Of a DNA stretch of 39,787 nt, positions 22,653-32,366 are shown piece by piece (position 1 is the first letter of the stretch; each line of letters starts with the position of its first letter). This stretch comes from Amycolatopsis mediterranei (GTDB taxonomy: Bacteria; Actinomycetota; Actinomycetes; Mycobacteriales; Pseudonocardiaceae), in contig NZ_CP100416.1 in NCBI RefSeq assembly GCF_026017845.1, positions 628-40,414 on the forward strand. The letters are read 5' to 3'. Made by a program: the position numbers and the translations under genes. A model generated the notes under the pieces. That model was not told where the DNA came from. It searched no databases and saw only the letters and a program-made list of their open reading frames with translations.

Positions 22653-24476
22653 GTGGTGTACCTGCGTGCGATCGGCCGGGCGTTCGCGCTGGCCGCGTTC
22701 TCGTTGCTCAGCTGGCTCGACGTGCTCGTCGAGCTGGTCACGTTCGCGCTGCTCTGCGGCGGCCTGGTCTTCTTCTTCGGCCCCGCGGTCGAATGGGCCC
22801 GCGGCCGATCGGCGGCGGCGCGGACGCTGGCCGCGCGCTGGTGCGGCGTCGAGATCGCCGCGCCGTACCGGCCCGAACCGCCGGAGCCGGTGCGCGAGCG
22901 CGACGGCTGGTACCGCGACGGTAACCAGCTCTACAAGCGGGCGTTCTGGATCAGCTGGCAGCACCGGCTGACCTGGGTGATGGAAGACCCGGCCACGGGC
23001 CGGGAGTTCACCTGGCAGCTGGTGAACCCGCTCCTCACGCTGCTGCTCCCGGTCGCCGTCCTGCTCGGTGGTCCGGCGGCCTTGCGTGGCCACGGCCGAT
23101 GGACGCGCTGGATGCTCGGGCCGCGTCCGCCCGTCGAGCCCACGCGCAAGAACTGGCTGCACCGGCACCTCGAATCGCTGGGCCACCAGTTCGGCATCCT
23201 CGCGCTTTCCCTGGTGCAACTCATCTTTTCGGTGTTCCAGCTGGCTGTTTTCGGCGTCGCCACGCCGCTGGCGGCCCCGGTCGTGCTGTGGAGCCGCTCG
23301 ATCACCGACACGCTGCGCCGCGAGGCGGAAAACTGGACCGGCGTGCGGATCCCGCGTCCGTACCTGCCGCCGCCCGCGTTGCCGGTGCCGCGCGCCGACG
23401 GGCTCTACCAGGTCGGCAGGCAGTTGCACGAGGAGCCGTTCTGGCCGGTCCAGCTCGCCCGCCGGCGGTGGATCCTGCGCGACCGGGCCACCTGGCGGGA
23501 CATCGCGGGCGGTGGCCTGAGCTCCCTCGTGTCGCTCGCCTGCTCGCTGCCGGCGCTCGTGGCGTTCGGCTGGGCCGTGACCGGCCTTTCGGTGCTCTGG
23601 GTGTGGCGGCCGTTCGTGTCGCCGCGCGTCGAGTGGTTCCCCCTGCCCCCGGTGTCGACGCACCTCGGTGCGCTCGCGCAGACGCCGTTGATCCTGCTGG
23701 CGGTGGTCATCGCCGTGGCGCCGGCGCCGTGGCTCGCCCGTCAGCAGGCCCGCTTCGCGCGGCTGTGGTTCGGGCCGACCGAGTCGTCGCGGCTCGCCCA
23801 GCGCGTCGAACGGCTGAAGCAGACCCGGTCCGACGTCACGGTCACGCAGGCGGCGGAGCTGCGCCGGATCGAGCGCGACCTGCACGACGGGATCCAGTCG
23901 CGGCTGGTCGCGATGGGGATGAAGCTCGGGGCCGTCGAGGCGCTGGTGGACACCGATCCGGCGGCCGCCAAACGGCTCGCGGCCGAGCTGCGCGCGGCGT
24001 CGTCCGAAGCGCTCACCGAACTGCGGGTGCTGATCCGCGGCATCCACCCGCCGGTGCTGTCCGAACGCGGGCTGCTGGACGCGGTGCGCGCGCTGGCCAT
24101 GGACAGTCCGCTGAAGTCCGAGGTCACGGGCTCACTGCCGGGGCGTGTCGAGGAGCCGGTGGAGGCGTGCGTGTACTTCGCGGTGTCCGAACTGCTGGGC
24201 AACGCGGCGAAGCACGGCGCGAAACGGGTGTCGATCGAGGTGGAGTTCGCCGACGGTCTCCTGACGGTGGTCGTGACCGACGAGGGGCCGGGCGGGGCGA
24301 ATCCGGCCCGGGGTTCGGGACTGCGGGGAATCGAGCGCCGGCTGGGTGCCTTCGACGGTAGGTTGACGCTGACCAGCCCGATCGGCGGCCCGACGAAGGC
24401 GACCCTGGAGATCCCGTGTCAGCTCGACCTCGAACCCTCGTCGCCGAGGACCAGTACCTCCTCCGAGACGGCCTGA
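22653..24476 (+). CDS. Sensor histidine kinase (NarL-type, HisKA_3) with two sensor modules
   Basis: The 607-residue kinase has an N-terminal half with two related membrane modules. Each has a hydrophobic helix pair and a soluble WYRDGNQLYKRAFWISW-like or LYQVGRQLHEEPFWPVQ-like segment, suggesting internal duplication of the actinobacterial sensor domain. The kinase core has HisKA_3 with phospho-acceptor His411 in ERDLHDGIQSRL. The ATPase domain shows N-box SELLGNAAKHGAK, DEGPGG and GSGLRGIERRLGAF. It would phosphorylate the response regulator encoded next, whose start lies inside its 3' end (61-bp overlap). GTG 22653 (or 22656) follows AAGGAGG. The neighbouring ABC exporter is a likely target. 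Confidence 0.92.
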   Translation: MVYLRAIGRAFALAAFSLLSWLDVLVELVTFALLCGGLVFFFGPAVEWARGRSAAARTLAARWCGVEIAAPYRPEPPEPVRERDGWYRDGNQLYKRAFWISWQHRLTWVMEDPATGREFTWQLVNPLLTLLLPVAVLLGGPAALRGHGRWTRWMLGPRPPVEPTRKNWLHRHLESLGHQFGILALSLVQLIFSVFQLAVFGVATPLAAPVVLWSRSITDTLRREAENWTGVRIPRPYLPPPALPVPRADGLYQVGRQLHEEPFWPVQLARRRWILRDRATWRDIAGGGLSSLVSLACSLPALVAFGWAVTGLSVLWVWRPFVSPRVEWFPLPPVSTHLGALAQTPLILLAVVIAVAPAPWLARQQARFARLWFGPTESSRLAQRVERLKQTRSDVTVTQAAELRRIERDLHDGIQSRLVAMGMKLGAVEALVDTDPAAAKRLAAELRAASSEALTELRVLIRGIHPPVLSERGLLDAVRALAMDSPLKSEVTGSLPGRVEEPVEACVYFAVSELLGNAAKHGAKRVSIEVEFADGLLTVVVTDEGPGGANPARGSGLRGIERRLGAFDGRLTLTSPIGGPTKATLEIPCQLDLEPSSPRTSTSSETA

Positions 24477-25075
24477 CACACCTCCTGACCGCGCACGGCT
24501 TCGACGTCGTCGCGGCGGTCGCCAGCGGCCCGGAGCTCGTGGCGGCCCTGCGCGCCGAACGCCCCGATGTGTCCATTGTGGACGTCCGGATGCCGCCGAC
24601 CAACACCGACGAGGGGCTGCAGGCTGCGCTGGCCGCTCGCCGGGAGATTCCCGGCCTGCCGATCCTCGTGCTCTCGCAGCACGTCGAGCAGCTGTACGCG
24701 CGCGAGCTGCTGGCCGACGGCACCGGCGCGATCGGCTACCTGCTGAAAGACCGGGTCTTCAACGCCGAGCAGTTCATCGACGCGGTCCGCCGGGTCGCCG
24801 CCGGCGGCACGGTGATGGACCCCGAGGTGATCGCGAAACTGGTGGCGGGCAACGCTTCCGACCCCTTGGCCGCCCTGACGCAGCGGGAGCGCGAGGTCCT
24901 TTCGCTGATGGCGGAAGGCTGTTCGAACGCCGCGATCGCCGCGAAGCTGCACTTCAGCGAGGGCGCGGTCGGCAAGCACACCGCGAACATCTTCGCCAAG
25001 CTCGACATCACGGCGTCGGACGACACGAACCGCCGGGTGATGGCGGTCCTCGCCTACCTCGGCGCGGGAACCTAG
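24416..25075 (+). CDS. LuxR/NarL-family response regulator
   Basis: The 219 residues comprise a receiver domain (1-125) with acidic pocket AED at 10-12, phospho-acceptor Asp56 in VSIVDVRMPP and Lys in LLKDR. A C-terminal LuxR helix-turn-helix follows (about 150-205, LTQREREVLSLMAEGCSNAA and FSEGAVGKHTANIF). It would bind DNA when phosphorylated by the overlapping kinase. GTG 24416 has GGAG upstream and gives a family-typical start (VSARPRTLVAEDQ). Its stop overlaps the end of the convergent fprA by 4 bp. Confidence 0.94.
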   Translation: MSARPRTLVAEDQYLLRDGLTHLLTAHGFDVVAAVASGPELVAALRAERPDVSIVDVRMPPTNTDEGLQAALAARREIPGLPILVLSQHVEQLYARELLADGTGAIGYLLKDRVFNAEQFIDAVRRVAAGGTVMDPEVIAKLVAGNASDPLAALTQREREVLSLMAEGCSNAAIAAKLHFSEGAVGKHTANIFAKLDITASDDTNRRVMAVLAYLGAGT

Positions 25076-26427
25076 CCGCGCGAGATCCGGGTCATCTCCT
25101 CGCGCTCGACCACCTTGACCCGGTCGCGGCCCGCCGCCGACCCCAGCGCCTTCTCGTGCGCGTCGAGCCGGCCCCAGCCGTCCCAGTTCGTGAACGGGAT
25201 TCCGCGTGCTTCGAGGAAGTCGAGGATCGCGTCCGGGGAGGCGAACTTCGGTGCCGCCAGCGTGTCCGCGTCCGTCAGGAGGCTCGCGATCGTCTCCGCC
25301 GCGTCGCCCTTCGTGTGCCCGATCAGGCCGATCGGGCCGCGCTTGATCCAGCCCGTCACGTACACGCCCGACAGCTGGTTCTCGTCCAGGTCCAGCACGC
25401 GCCCGGCCTGGTTCGGCACCACGCCGGCCACATGGTCGAACGGGAGCTCCGGCAGGTGCGACGACAGGTAGCCGACCGCGCGGTACACCGCCTGGACGTC
25501 CCACTCGTGGAATTCGCCGGTGCCGCGGACGTTCCCGTCGCCGGTCAGCTCGGTCCGTTCGGTGCGCAGGCCCGTGACGCGGCCGTCCTCGCCGAGGACT
25601 TCGGCCGGCGAGTGGAAGAAGTGCAGGTGCAGCCGCCGCGGCCGGCTGCCCGGCTCGCGGATCGCCCACTCCTGCAGCGTCTTCACGACCATGTCGATCT
25701 GCTTCGACGCCCGCAGCGCGGCGATGCTGCCGTCGTCGAACTCGATGTCCTCGGGGTACACGATGACCTCGACGTTCGGCGAGTGATCCAGCTCCCGCAG
25801 CTCCAGCGGGGTGAACTTCGCCTGCGCCGGGCCGCGGCGGCCGAACACGTGCACGTCGGTCACCGGGCTGGCCTTCAGGCCCTGGTAGACGTTCTCCGGG
25901 ATGTCGGTGGTCAGCAGCTCGTCGGCCGTCTTCGCCAGCACCCGCGCCACGTCCAGCGCGACGTTCCCGACGCCGAGGACGGCGACCGAGGACGCGGTCA
26001 GCGGCCAGGTGCGCGGCACGTCGGGGTGGCCGTCGTACCAGGACACGAAGTCGGCGGCGCCGAAGCTGCCGTCGAGGTCGATGCCCGGGATGCCCAGCGC
26101 GCGGTCGGCGGACGCGCCGGTGGAGAAGATCACCGCGTCGTAGAACTCGCGCAGCTCGTCGAGCTTGATGTCGGTGCCGTAGTCGATGTTGCCCAGCAGC
26201 CGGATGTTCGGCTTCGCCAGCACCTTCTCCAGCGCCGTCACGATGCCCTTGATGCGCGGGTGGTCGGGCGCGACGCCGTAGCGGATCAGCCCGAAGGGCG
26301 CGGGCATCCGTTCGAACAGGTCGATCGTCACATCGGCGTCGGACTTGTCCAGGATGTCGGCGGCGTAGATCCCGGCGGGACCGGCGCCCACGACGGCTAC
26401 ACGAAGAGAACGGCTCACCCGACCCAC
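25072..26427 (-). CDS. fprA: FprA-type ferredoxin/adrenodoxin-like NADP reductase
   Basis: The 451-residue flavoenzyme has FAD-binding GAGPAG (14-19), the adrenodoxin-reductase-type segment PFGLIRYGVAPDHPRIK (44-60), NADP-binding LGVGNVALDVAR (151-162) and a C-terminal FAD contact YVTGWIKRGPIGLIGHTKGD. It transfers electrons from NADPH to ferredoxin, feeding P450s or other redox enzymes, as M. tuberculosis FprA does. The start may be GTG 26427 or GTG 26418; neither has a clear ribosome site. An IdeR/DmdR-like iron box lies at 26436-26454, 9 bases upstream, suggesting iron-dependent repression. Convergent with the response regulator, divergent from pabA. Confidence 0.9.
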   Translation of the reverse strand: MGRVSRSLRVAVVGAGPAGIYAADILDKSDADVTIDLFERMPAPFGLIRYGVAPDHPRIKGIVTALEKVLAKPNIRLLGNIDYGTDIKLDELREFYDAVIFSTGASADRALGIPGIDLDGSFGAADFVSWYDGHPDVPRTWPLTASSVAVLGVGNVALDVARVLAKTADELLTTDIPENVYQGLKASPVTDVHVFGRRGPAQAKFTPLELRELDHSPNVEVIVYPEDIEFDDGSIAALRASKQIDMVVKTLQEWAIREPGSRPRRLHLHFFHSPAEVLGEDGRVTGLRTERTELTGDGNVRGTGEFHEWDVQAVYRAVGYLSSHLPELPFDHVAGVVPNQAGRVLDLDENQLSGVYVTGWIKRGPIGLIGHTKGDAAETIASLLTDADTLAAPKFASPDAILDFLEARGIPFTNWDGWGRLDAHEKALGSAAGRDRVKVVEREEMTRISRG

Positions 26428-26435
26428 GGTAAGTT

Positions 26436-26454
26436 AGGATCACCTAACCTAAAA
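26436..26454. promoter_or_regulatory. IdeR/DmdR-like iron box between fprA and pabA
   Basis: Read toward fprA the site is TTAGGTTAGGTGATCCTAA, matching the 19-bp consensus TTAGGTTAGGCTAACCTAA at about 16 positions, with all mismatches near the centre. It sits immediately before the fprA start and about 50 bp before pabA. IdeR/DmdR1 with Fe(II) bound to such a site blocks transcription. Confidence 0.75.
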
Positions 26455-26503
26455 TGTGATTTGGCGTACGGTCCACCAGGTGGGAGCCGGTAAGCTCGGC
26501 CCC

Positions 26504-27148
26504 ATGCGCGTTCTCGTCGTCGACAACTACGACAGCTTCGTCTACAACCTGGTCCAGTACCTGGCCCAGCTCGGCGCCGACTGCACGGTCTGGCGCAACG
26601 ACGTCGTGGACCTCGACCGCGTGCCCGAGTTCGACGCCGTGCTCGTCTCGCCGGGGCCCGGAACCCCCGAACGCGCCGGTCAGAGCATGGACGTCATCCG
26701 CAAGTGCGCCGAGACGCGCACGCCGATGCTCGGCGTCTGCCTCGGCCACCAGGCGCTCGGCGTCGTCTACGGCGCGACCGTCGACCGCGCGCCCGAGCTG
26801 CTGCACGGCAAGACGAGCCAGGTGCGGCACACCGGCGCCGGCATCCTCAAGGACCTGCCCGAGGAGTTCACGGCCACCCGGTACCACTCCCTGACCGTGG
26901 TGCCGGACACGATTCCGGACGCCGTCTTCGAGATCACCGGGCGCACCGAGTCCGGCATCGTGATGGGCATGCGCCACCGCGAGCTGCCGCTGGAGGGTGT
27001 CCAGTTCCACCCGGAGTCCGTGCTCACCGAGGGCGGCCACCGGATGCTCGCGAACTGGCTGGCCGCCGCGGGCCACCCCGTCGACCCGGTCCGGGTGAAC
27101 GAGCTCGAGCGGGCCACCAAGGCACTTCAGAAGGCCGCTGTTGCGTGA
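26504..27148 (+). CDS. pabA: Aminodeoxychorismate/anthranilate synthase glutamine amidotransferase
   Basis: The 214-residue class I glutamine amidotransferase provides ammonia from glutamine for p-aminobenzoate (folate) or anthranilate (tryptophan) synthesis. MRVLVVDNYDSFVYNLVQYL opens the protein; the oxyanion motif is SPGPGTPE, the nucleophile Cys79 in GVCLGHQALG and the His169/Glu171 pair in VQFHPESVL. Location next to the pkn operon corresponds to M. tuberculosis Rv0013, so it probably serves PabB or TrpE encoded elsewhere. ATG 26504. Its stop overlaps the GTG of an ABC ATPase gene, an unusual fusion of operons. Confidence 0.93.
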   Translation: MRVLVVDNYDSFVYNLVQYLAQLGADCTVWRNDVVDLDRVPEFDAVLVSPGPGTPERAGQSMDVIRKCAETRTPMLGVCLGHQALGVVYGATVDRAPELLHGKTSQVRHTGAGILKDLPEEFTATRYHSLTVVPDTIPDAVFEITGRTESGIVMGMRHRELPLEGVQFHPESVLTEGGHRMLANWLAAAGHPVDPVRVNELERATKALQKAAVA

Positions 27149-27936
27149 TCCGGCTCGAGGGGGTCGGCAAGCGGTACGGGCGCGGTGACTTCGTCCTGCG
27201 CGACGTCGACCTGACCGTCGAGCCCGGGCACGTCGTCGGCATCCTCGGCAGCAACGGTTCCGGGAAGTCGACGCTGTTGCGGATCATGGCCGGCGTCTCG
27301 CACGCGACCACGGGGTCGCTCACCGGCAGCCCGCGGATCGGCTACCTGCCGGACCGCTTCCCGGCCGGCCAGCGCATGGGCGCCCGCGCCTACCTGCGGC
27401 ACATGGCCCGCATCCGCGGGCTCGCCGACCTCTCGGTGATCGACCCACTGCTCGAACGGCTCGCCCTCGTCGGCGGGCCGACGGCGCCGCTGCGCACCTT
27501 GTCCAAGGGCAACGCGCAGAAAGTCGGGCTCGCCCAGGCCGTGATGGTCCGGCCCGATCTGCTGATCCTCGACGAGCCGTGGTCCGGCCTCGACGTCGGC
27601 ACGCACGCGATCCTCGGCGAGCTCGTCGCCGAGACGCGGGCGCGCGGGGCGAGCGTCGTGTTCACCGACCACCGGCCGCAGGTGGTGCACGACCACGCCG
27701 ACGTCGTCCACCTCATGAACGACGGCAAGCTGACTGCGGAGAGCGCGGAGCCGACCACGCGGATCGTGCTGCGCGGCGGCGGCACCGGCTGGGTGGACGA
27801 GCCCGGCGTGCGGCACGCCGTCACCGAGGGCCCGCACGTGGTGTTGACGGTCGAGGTCGCCCGCGTCGACGCGGTGCTGCTGCGGGCGCTCGAAGACGGC
27901 TGGTCGGTGCGGGAGGTGGCGCCGTGCTCGCCTTGA
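27145..27936 (+). CDS. ABC transporter ATP-binding protein
   Basis: The 263-residue ATPase has Walker A GSNGSGKST (34-42), a signature region reading LSKGNAQKVGLAQ (SKGN in place of SGGQ, as in several ABC-2 exporters), Walker B LLILDEPWSGLD and H-loop FTDHRPQ. The C-terminal 60 residues form a small extra domain (IVLRGGGTGWVDEPG). It starts at GTG 27145 overlapping the pabA stop by 4 bp and its end overlaps the next gene by 13 bp, so three genes are translationally linked. Substrate unknown. Confidence 0.9.
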   Translation: MIRLEGVGKRYGRGDFVLRDVDLTVEPGHVVGILGSNGSGKSTLLRIMAGVSHATTGSLTGSPRIGYLPDRFPAGQRMGARAYLRHMARIRGLADLSVIDPLLERLALVGGPTAPLRTLSKGNAQKVGLAQAVMVRPDLLILDEPWSGLDVGTHAILGELVAETRARGASVVFTDHRPQVVHDHADVVHLMNDGKLTAESAEPTTRIVLRGGGTGWVDEPGVRHAVTEGPHVVLTVEVARVDAVLLRALEDGWSVREVAPCSP

Positions 27937-28565
27937 CGCGGTACTACCTGGCGCTGCTCGGCCATTCGCAGCGGTACTTGCCGGCCTTGCTGGCTTACCT
28001 GGCGCTCTGCGTGATCCTCTACGCCGACCCGCACTCGCCGCCGTTGCCGCTGTACGGCGTCAGCGCCGGCGGCTTGCTGGTCGTCTCCTGCTGGCTGACG
28101 ATCGCCTTGCTCGACATCGAAGACCCGGTGCAGCGCCTGGTGACCCTCAGCCACGCGCGGCAGTGGCGGCGGATGATCACCGGCGCGATCCTCACCGTGC
28201 TGGCCTGTTCGCTGGTCCTCACCGCGATCACCGAGGTGTGGTCGGCCCTCAAGTCGTTCCGGATCCAGCCGTCGGCGCTCGGCATCGGGCTGCTCGCGCA
28301 CCTCGCGTGCGCGGTGCTGGGCATCGCGATCGCGCTCCCGTGCTCGCGGCTGCTGGTCCACCGCATCGGCTGGACGGTGCTCGCCGCGGTGATCACGCTC
28401 GTCGTCGTCCTGCTGGCGAAGATCCCGCTGGTCCACCCGCTCCTGCACGCCTTGACCGACGACGAGCCGATCGGCGGACCGCTGGTCCTGGCGCTGGTGA
28501 CGGCGGCGGCGATGGTGGCCGTCAGCTACTTCGCCGTTTCGGAACTCGTGCGTCGCCGGTCCTGA
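27924..28565 (+). CDS. Putative ABC transporter membrane subunit
   Basis: The 213-residue protein has about six hydrophobic helices (first YLPALLAYLALCVILYADP, last LVLALVTAAAMVAVSYFAVS) and short loops, with DPVQRLVTLSHARQWRRM as the main cytoplasmic loop. I do not recognise a family, but its 13-bp overlap with the ATPase gene and its size make it the natural membrane partner. GTG 27924 was chosen because it gives a hydrophobic N-terminus soon after the start. Transported compound unknown. Confidence 0.8.
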   Translation: MLALTRYYLALLGHSQRYLPALLAYLALCVILYADPHSPPLPLYGVSAGGLLVVSCWLTIALLDIEDPVQRLVTLSHARQWRRMITGAILTVLACSLVLTAITEVWSALKSFRIQPSALGIGLLAHLACAVLGIAIALPCSRLLVHRIGWTVLAAVITLVVVLLAKIPLVHPLLHALTDDEPIGGPLVLALVTAAAMVAVSYFAVSELVRRRS

Positions 28566-28566
28566 C

Positions 28567-28589
28567 TGCAAATTGCAGAATTCAATTTC
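28567..28589. promoter_or_regulatory. AT-rich palindromes upstream of the EACC1-like gene, possible operator
   Basis: CTGCAA-A-TTGCAG (28567-28579) is a perfect palindrome around one base. It overlaps a second inverted repeat, AAATTG (28571-28576) with CAATTT (28584-28589). The AT content is exceptional for this genome. It lies directly after the ABC permease stop and about 80 bp before the next start, suggesting promoter or repressor-site function. Confidence 0.45.
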
Positions 28590-28665
28590 CGCACCGGGCT
28601 TCCAGTGGGACCGCACGGCCGACTAAGGTTCGGGGCCTCTCCGGTTCTCGGCGAAAGGAGATCGG

Positions 28666-28983
28666 GTGACGGCTGGGATCGTCGCGATCACCGTGCCAAA
28701 CTCCGGTAGCGAGCTTCCGGAGCTCGCCGACTGGCTGCGCGGCGAAGACCAGCTCCGCGGCCGCGTCCAGCTCTTCGACGCCGTTGTCGTCGGCGTTTCG
28801 AGCACCTCCGCCGACGTCTTCTGCCGCTCGCTCTTCGCGTGGCTGACGCGATGCCGGGAAACCCGCGTCTCGCTGAAGGTCAAACGCTCGGGCGCCGCCG
28901 AGGAACTCGAGCTCGATTTCGGCGCCGCGAGCGACGCCGATCAGGTTCTCGTTGCGGTGCAAGGATTCCTCGACCAGTCCTGA
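28666..28983 (+). CDS. EACC1-like (effector-associated constant component) small protein, orphan
   Basis: The 105-residue protein matches the pattern I know for EACC1 domains. After an N-terminal strand VAITVPNSG comes a helix with ELADWLRGEDQLRGRVQLFD, then a membrane-like or amphipathic helix DVFCRSLFAWLTRC, then RVSLKVKRSGAAEELELDFG and a final helix. EACC1 is described as a constant part of variable effector systems in biological conflict, usually next to caspase-like or other effectors. No effector is adjacent here. GTG 28666 follows AAAGGAGAT. It sits between the ABC genes and pknB, where mycobacteria have nothing. Family assignment is from memory. Confidence 0.65.
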   Translation: MTAGIVAITVPNSGSELPELADWLRGEDQLRGRVQLFDAVVVGVSSTSADVFCRSLFAWLTRCRETRVSLKVKRSGAAEELELDFGAASDADQVLVAVQGFLDQS

Positions 28984-28996
28984 CCCTCCTGACCGA

Positions 28997-29036
28997 CGAA
29001 AAAGGCCCGCACGGCGAACCGTGCGGGCCTTTTTCG
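28997..29036. terminator. Strong bidirectional Rho-independent terminator
   Basis: CGAAAAAGGCCCGCACGG (28997-29014) and its perfect complement (29019-29036) form an 18-bp stem with a CGAA tetraloop. The A and T runs at the stem base give a T tract on both strands. It separates the EACC1-like gene from the end of pknB. Confidence 0.95.
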
Positions 29037-29043
29037 TTGCTCG

Positions 29044-31016
<1,973 letters not shown>

Positions 31017-31020
<4 letters not shown>

Positions 31021-32363
31021 CTCTGGATGCCGTTCCATTCCGTCCAAGGTGTGGTCATGATGCCTTGCCGGCCATCGTCGGTCGTCGTGCCGGGAGTGTC
31101 CGCCGGGTAGCCGCCCGAAGACTGCTCCGCGGGCACCTGTCTGCCCGGGAACACCTGGCTCTGCGTCTGGCCGTTGTGCGGCGGCGAGCCGTTGCCGGCG
31201 CCCAGCATCTTCGCCACCAGCACGATTCCCGCCACCAGGACAACGAGCAGGATGGCCGCGAGAAGCGCCCACCAGCCCCACTGCGTCTTCTTCCGGGCGG
31301 CCGGCAGCATGACCTGCCGCGGGGCGGGCCGGGACGGCGGGCCGATGGCGAGCATCGGGTTCATCGCGGGGGACGGCGGCCCACCCGGCATCTGCTGCTG
31401 CGGGGGAAGCTGCTGCTGGGGTATCGGCACCGGCATCGACGGCGGTGGCTGCAACTGCTGCGGTGGGGGCTGCTGAGGCTGCTGCCCGGTCGCGTACGTG
31501 GCGTTCACCAGCCCGGAGGGCGTGGGCAGCGGCAACCCGGCGCGGACCGCGGCGACGGCCGCCGCGAACTCGCCGCCGTTGTTGTAGCGCTGCCGCGGAT
31601 CCTTGATCAGCGTCGCTTCGATCACCGCGCGCGCCGCGGGCGGCACGTCCGGTGGCAGCGGCGGTGCGATGTCGCGGATGTGCATCATCGCGACCGTCAC
31701 GGCGTTCTCGGACAGGAACGGCCGGTGCCCGGCGAGGCATTCGTAGCCGCACACCGCCAGCGAGTAGACGTCGGACGCCGGCTCGGCCGGCTGCCCGAGC
31801 GCCTGCTCCGGGGCGATGTAGTGCGCGGTGCCCATGACCATGCCGGAGCGGGTGACCGGGGCCGCGTCGGCCGCCTTCGCCACGCCGAAGTCGGTGATCT
31901 TCACCTGCCCGGCCGACGTCACCAGGATGTTGCCCGGTTTGACGTCGCGGTGGACCAGGCCGTGCGAGTGCGCGGCCTGCAGCGCGTTGCCCGCCTGCTC
32001 GAGCATGTCGAGGGTGAACTCCGCCGACAGCCGCCCGTGCTTGGCCAGCAGCCCGGCCAGCGGGTCGCCGTCGACGAGCTCCATCACCAGGTACGCGATC
32101 GGCAGGTCGCCGTCGAAGATGGTTTCGCCGTAGTCGTGCACCGCGGCGATGCCCGGGTGGTTGAGGGACGCCGTCATCCGCGCTTCGGTGCGGAAGCGGT
32201 GGAGGAACTCGGCGTCGCCGGAGAGTTCGGCCTTGAGGATCTTGACGGCCACGGTCCGGTCGAGCCGGGTGTCGCTGGCCTGCCAGACCTCACCCATCCC
32301 GCCGACGGCGATCCGGCTCGTCAGCTTGTAGCGGTCGGCCAGCAGCTGACCGGAGGACAGCAT
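31017..32363 (-). CDS. pknA: Serine/threonine protein kinase PknA
   Basis: The 448-residue kinase has a domain (11-275) with glycine loop IAVGGMGEV, Lys41 in VAVK, Asp140 in HRDVKPGN and DFG Asp158. A Gln/Pro-rich linker (about 300-330, [16 protein letters not shown]), one membrane helix ([19 protein letters not shown]) and a short extracellular tail without PASTA repeats follow. PknA and PknB phosphorylate division and cell-wall proteins, including FhaA, FhaB and Wag31 in mycobacteria. ATG 32363 lies 3 bases after the pbpA stop, and its own stop overlaps pknB. Confidence 0.97.
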
Positions 32364-32366
32364 GCG

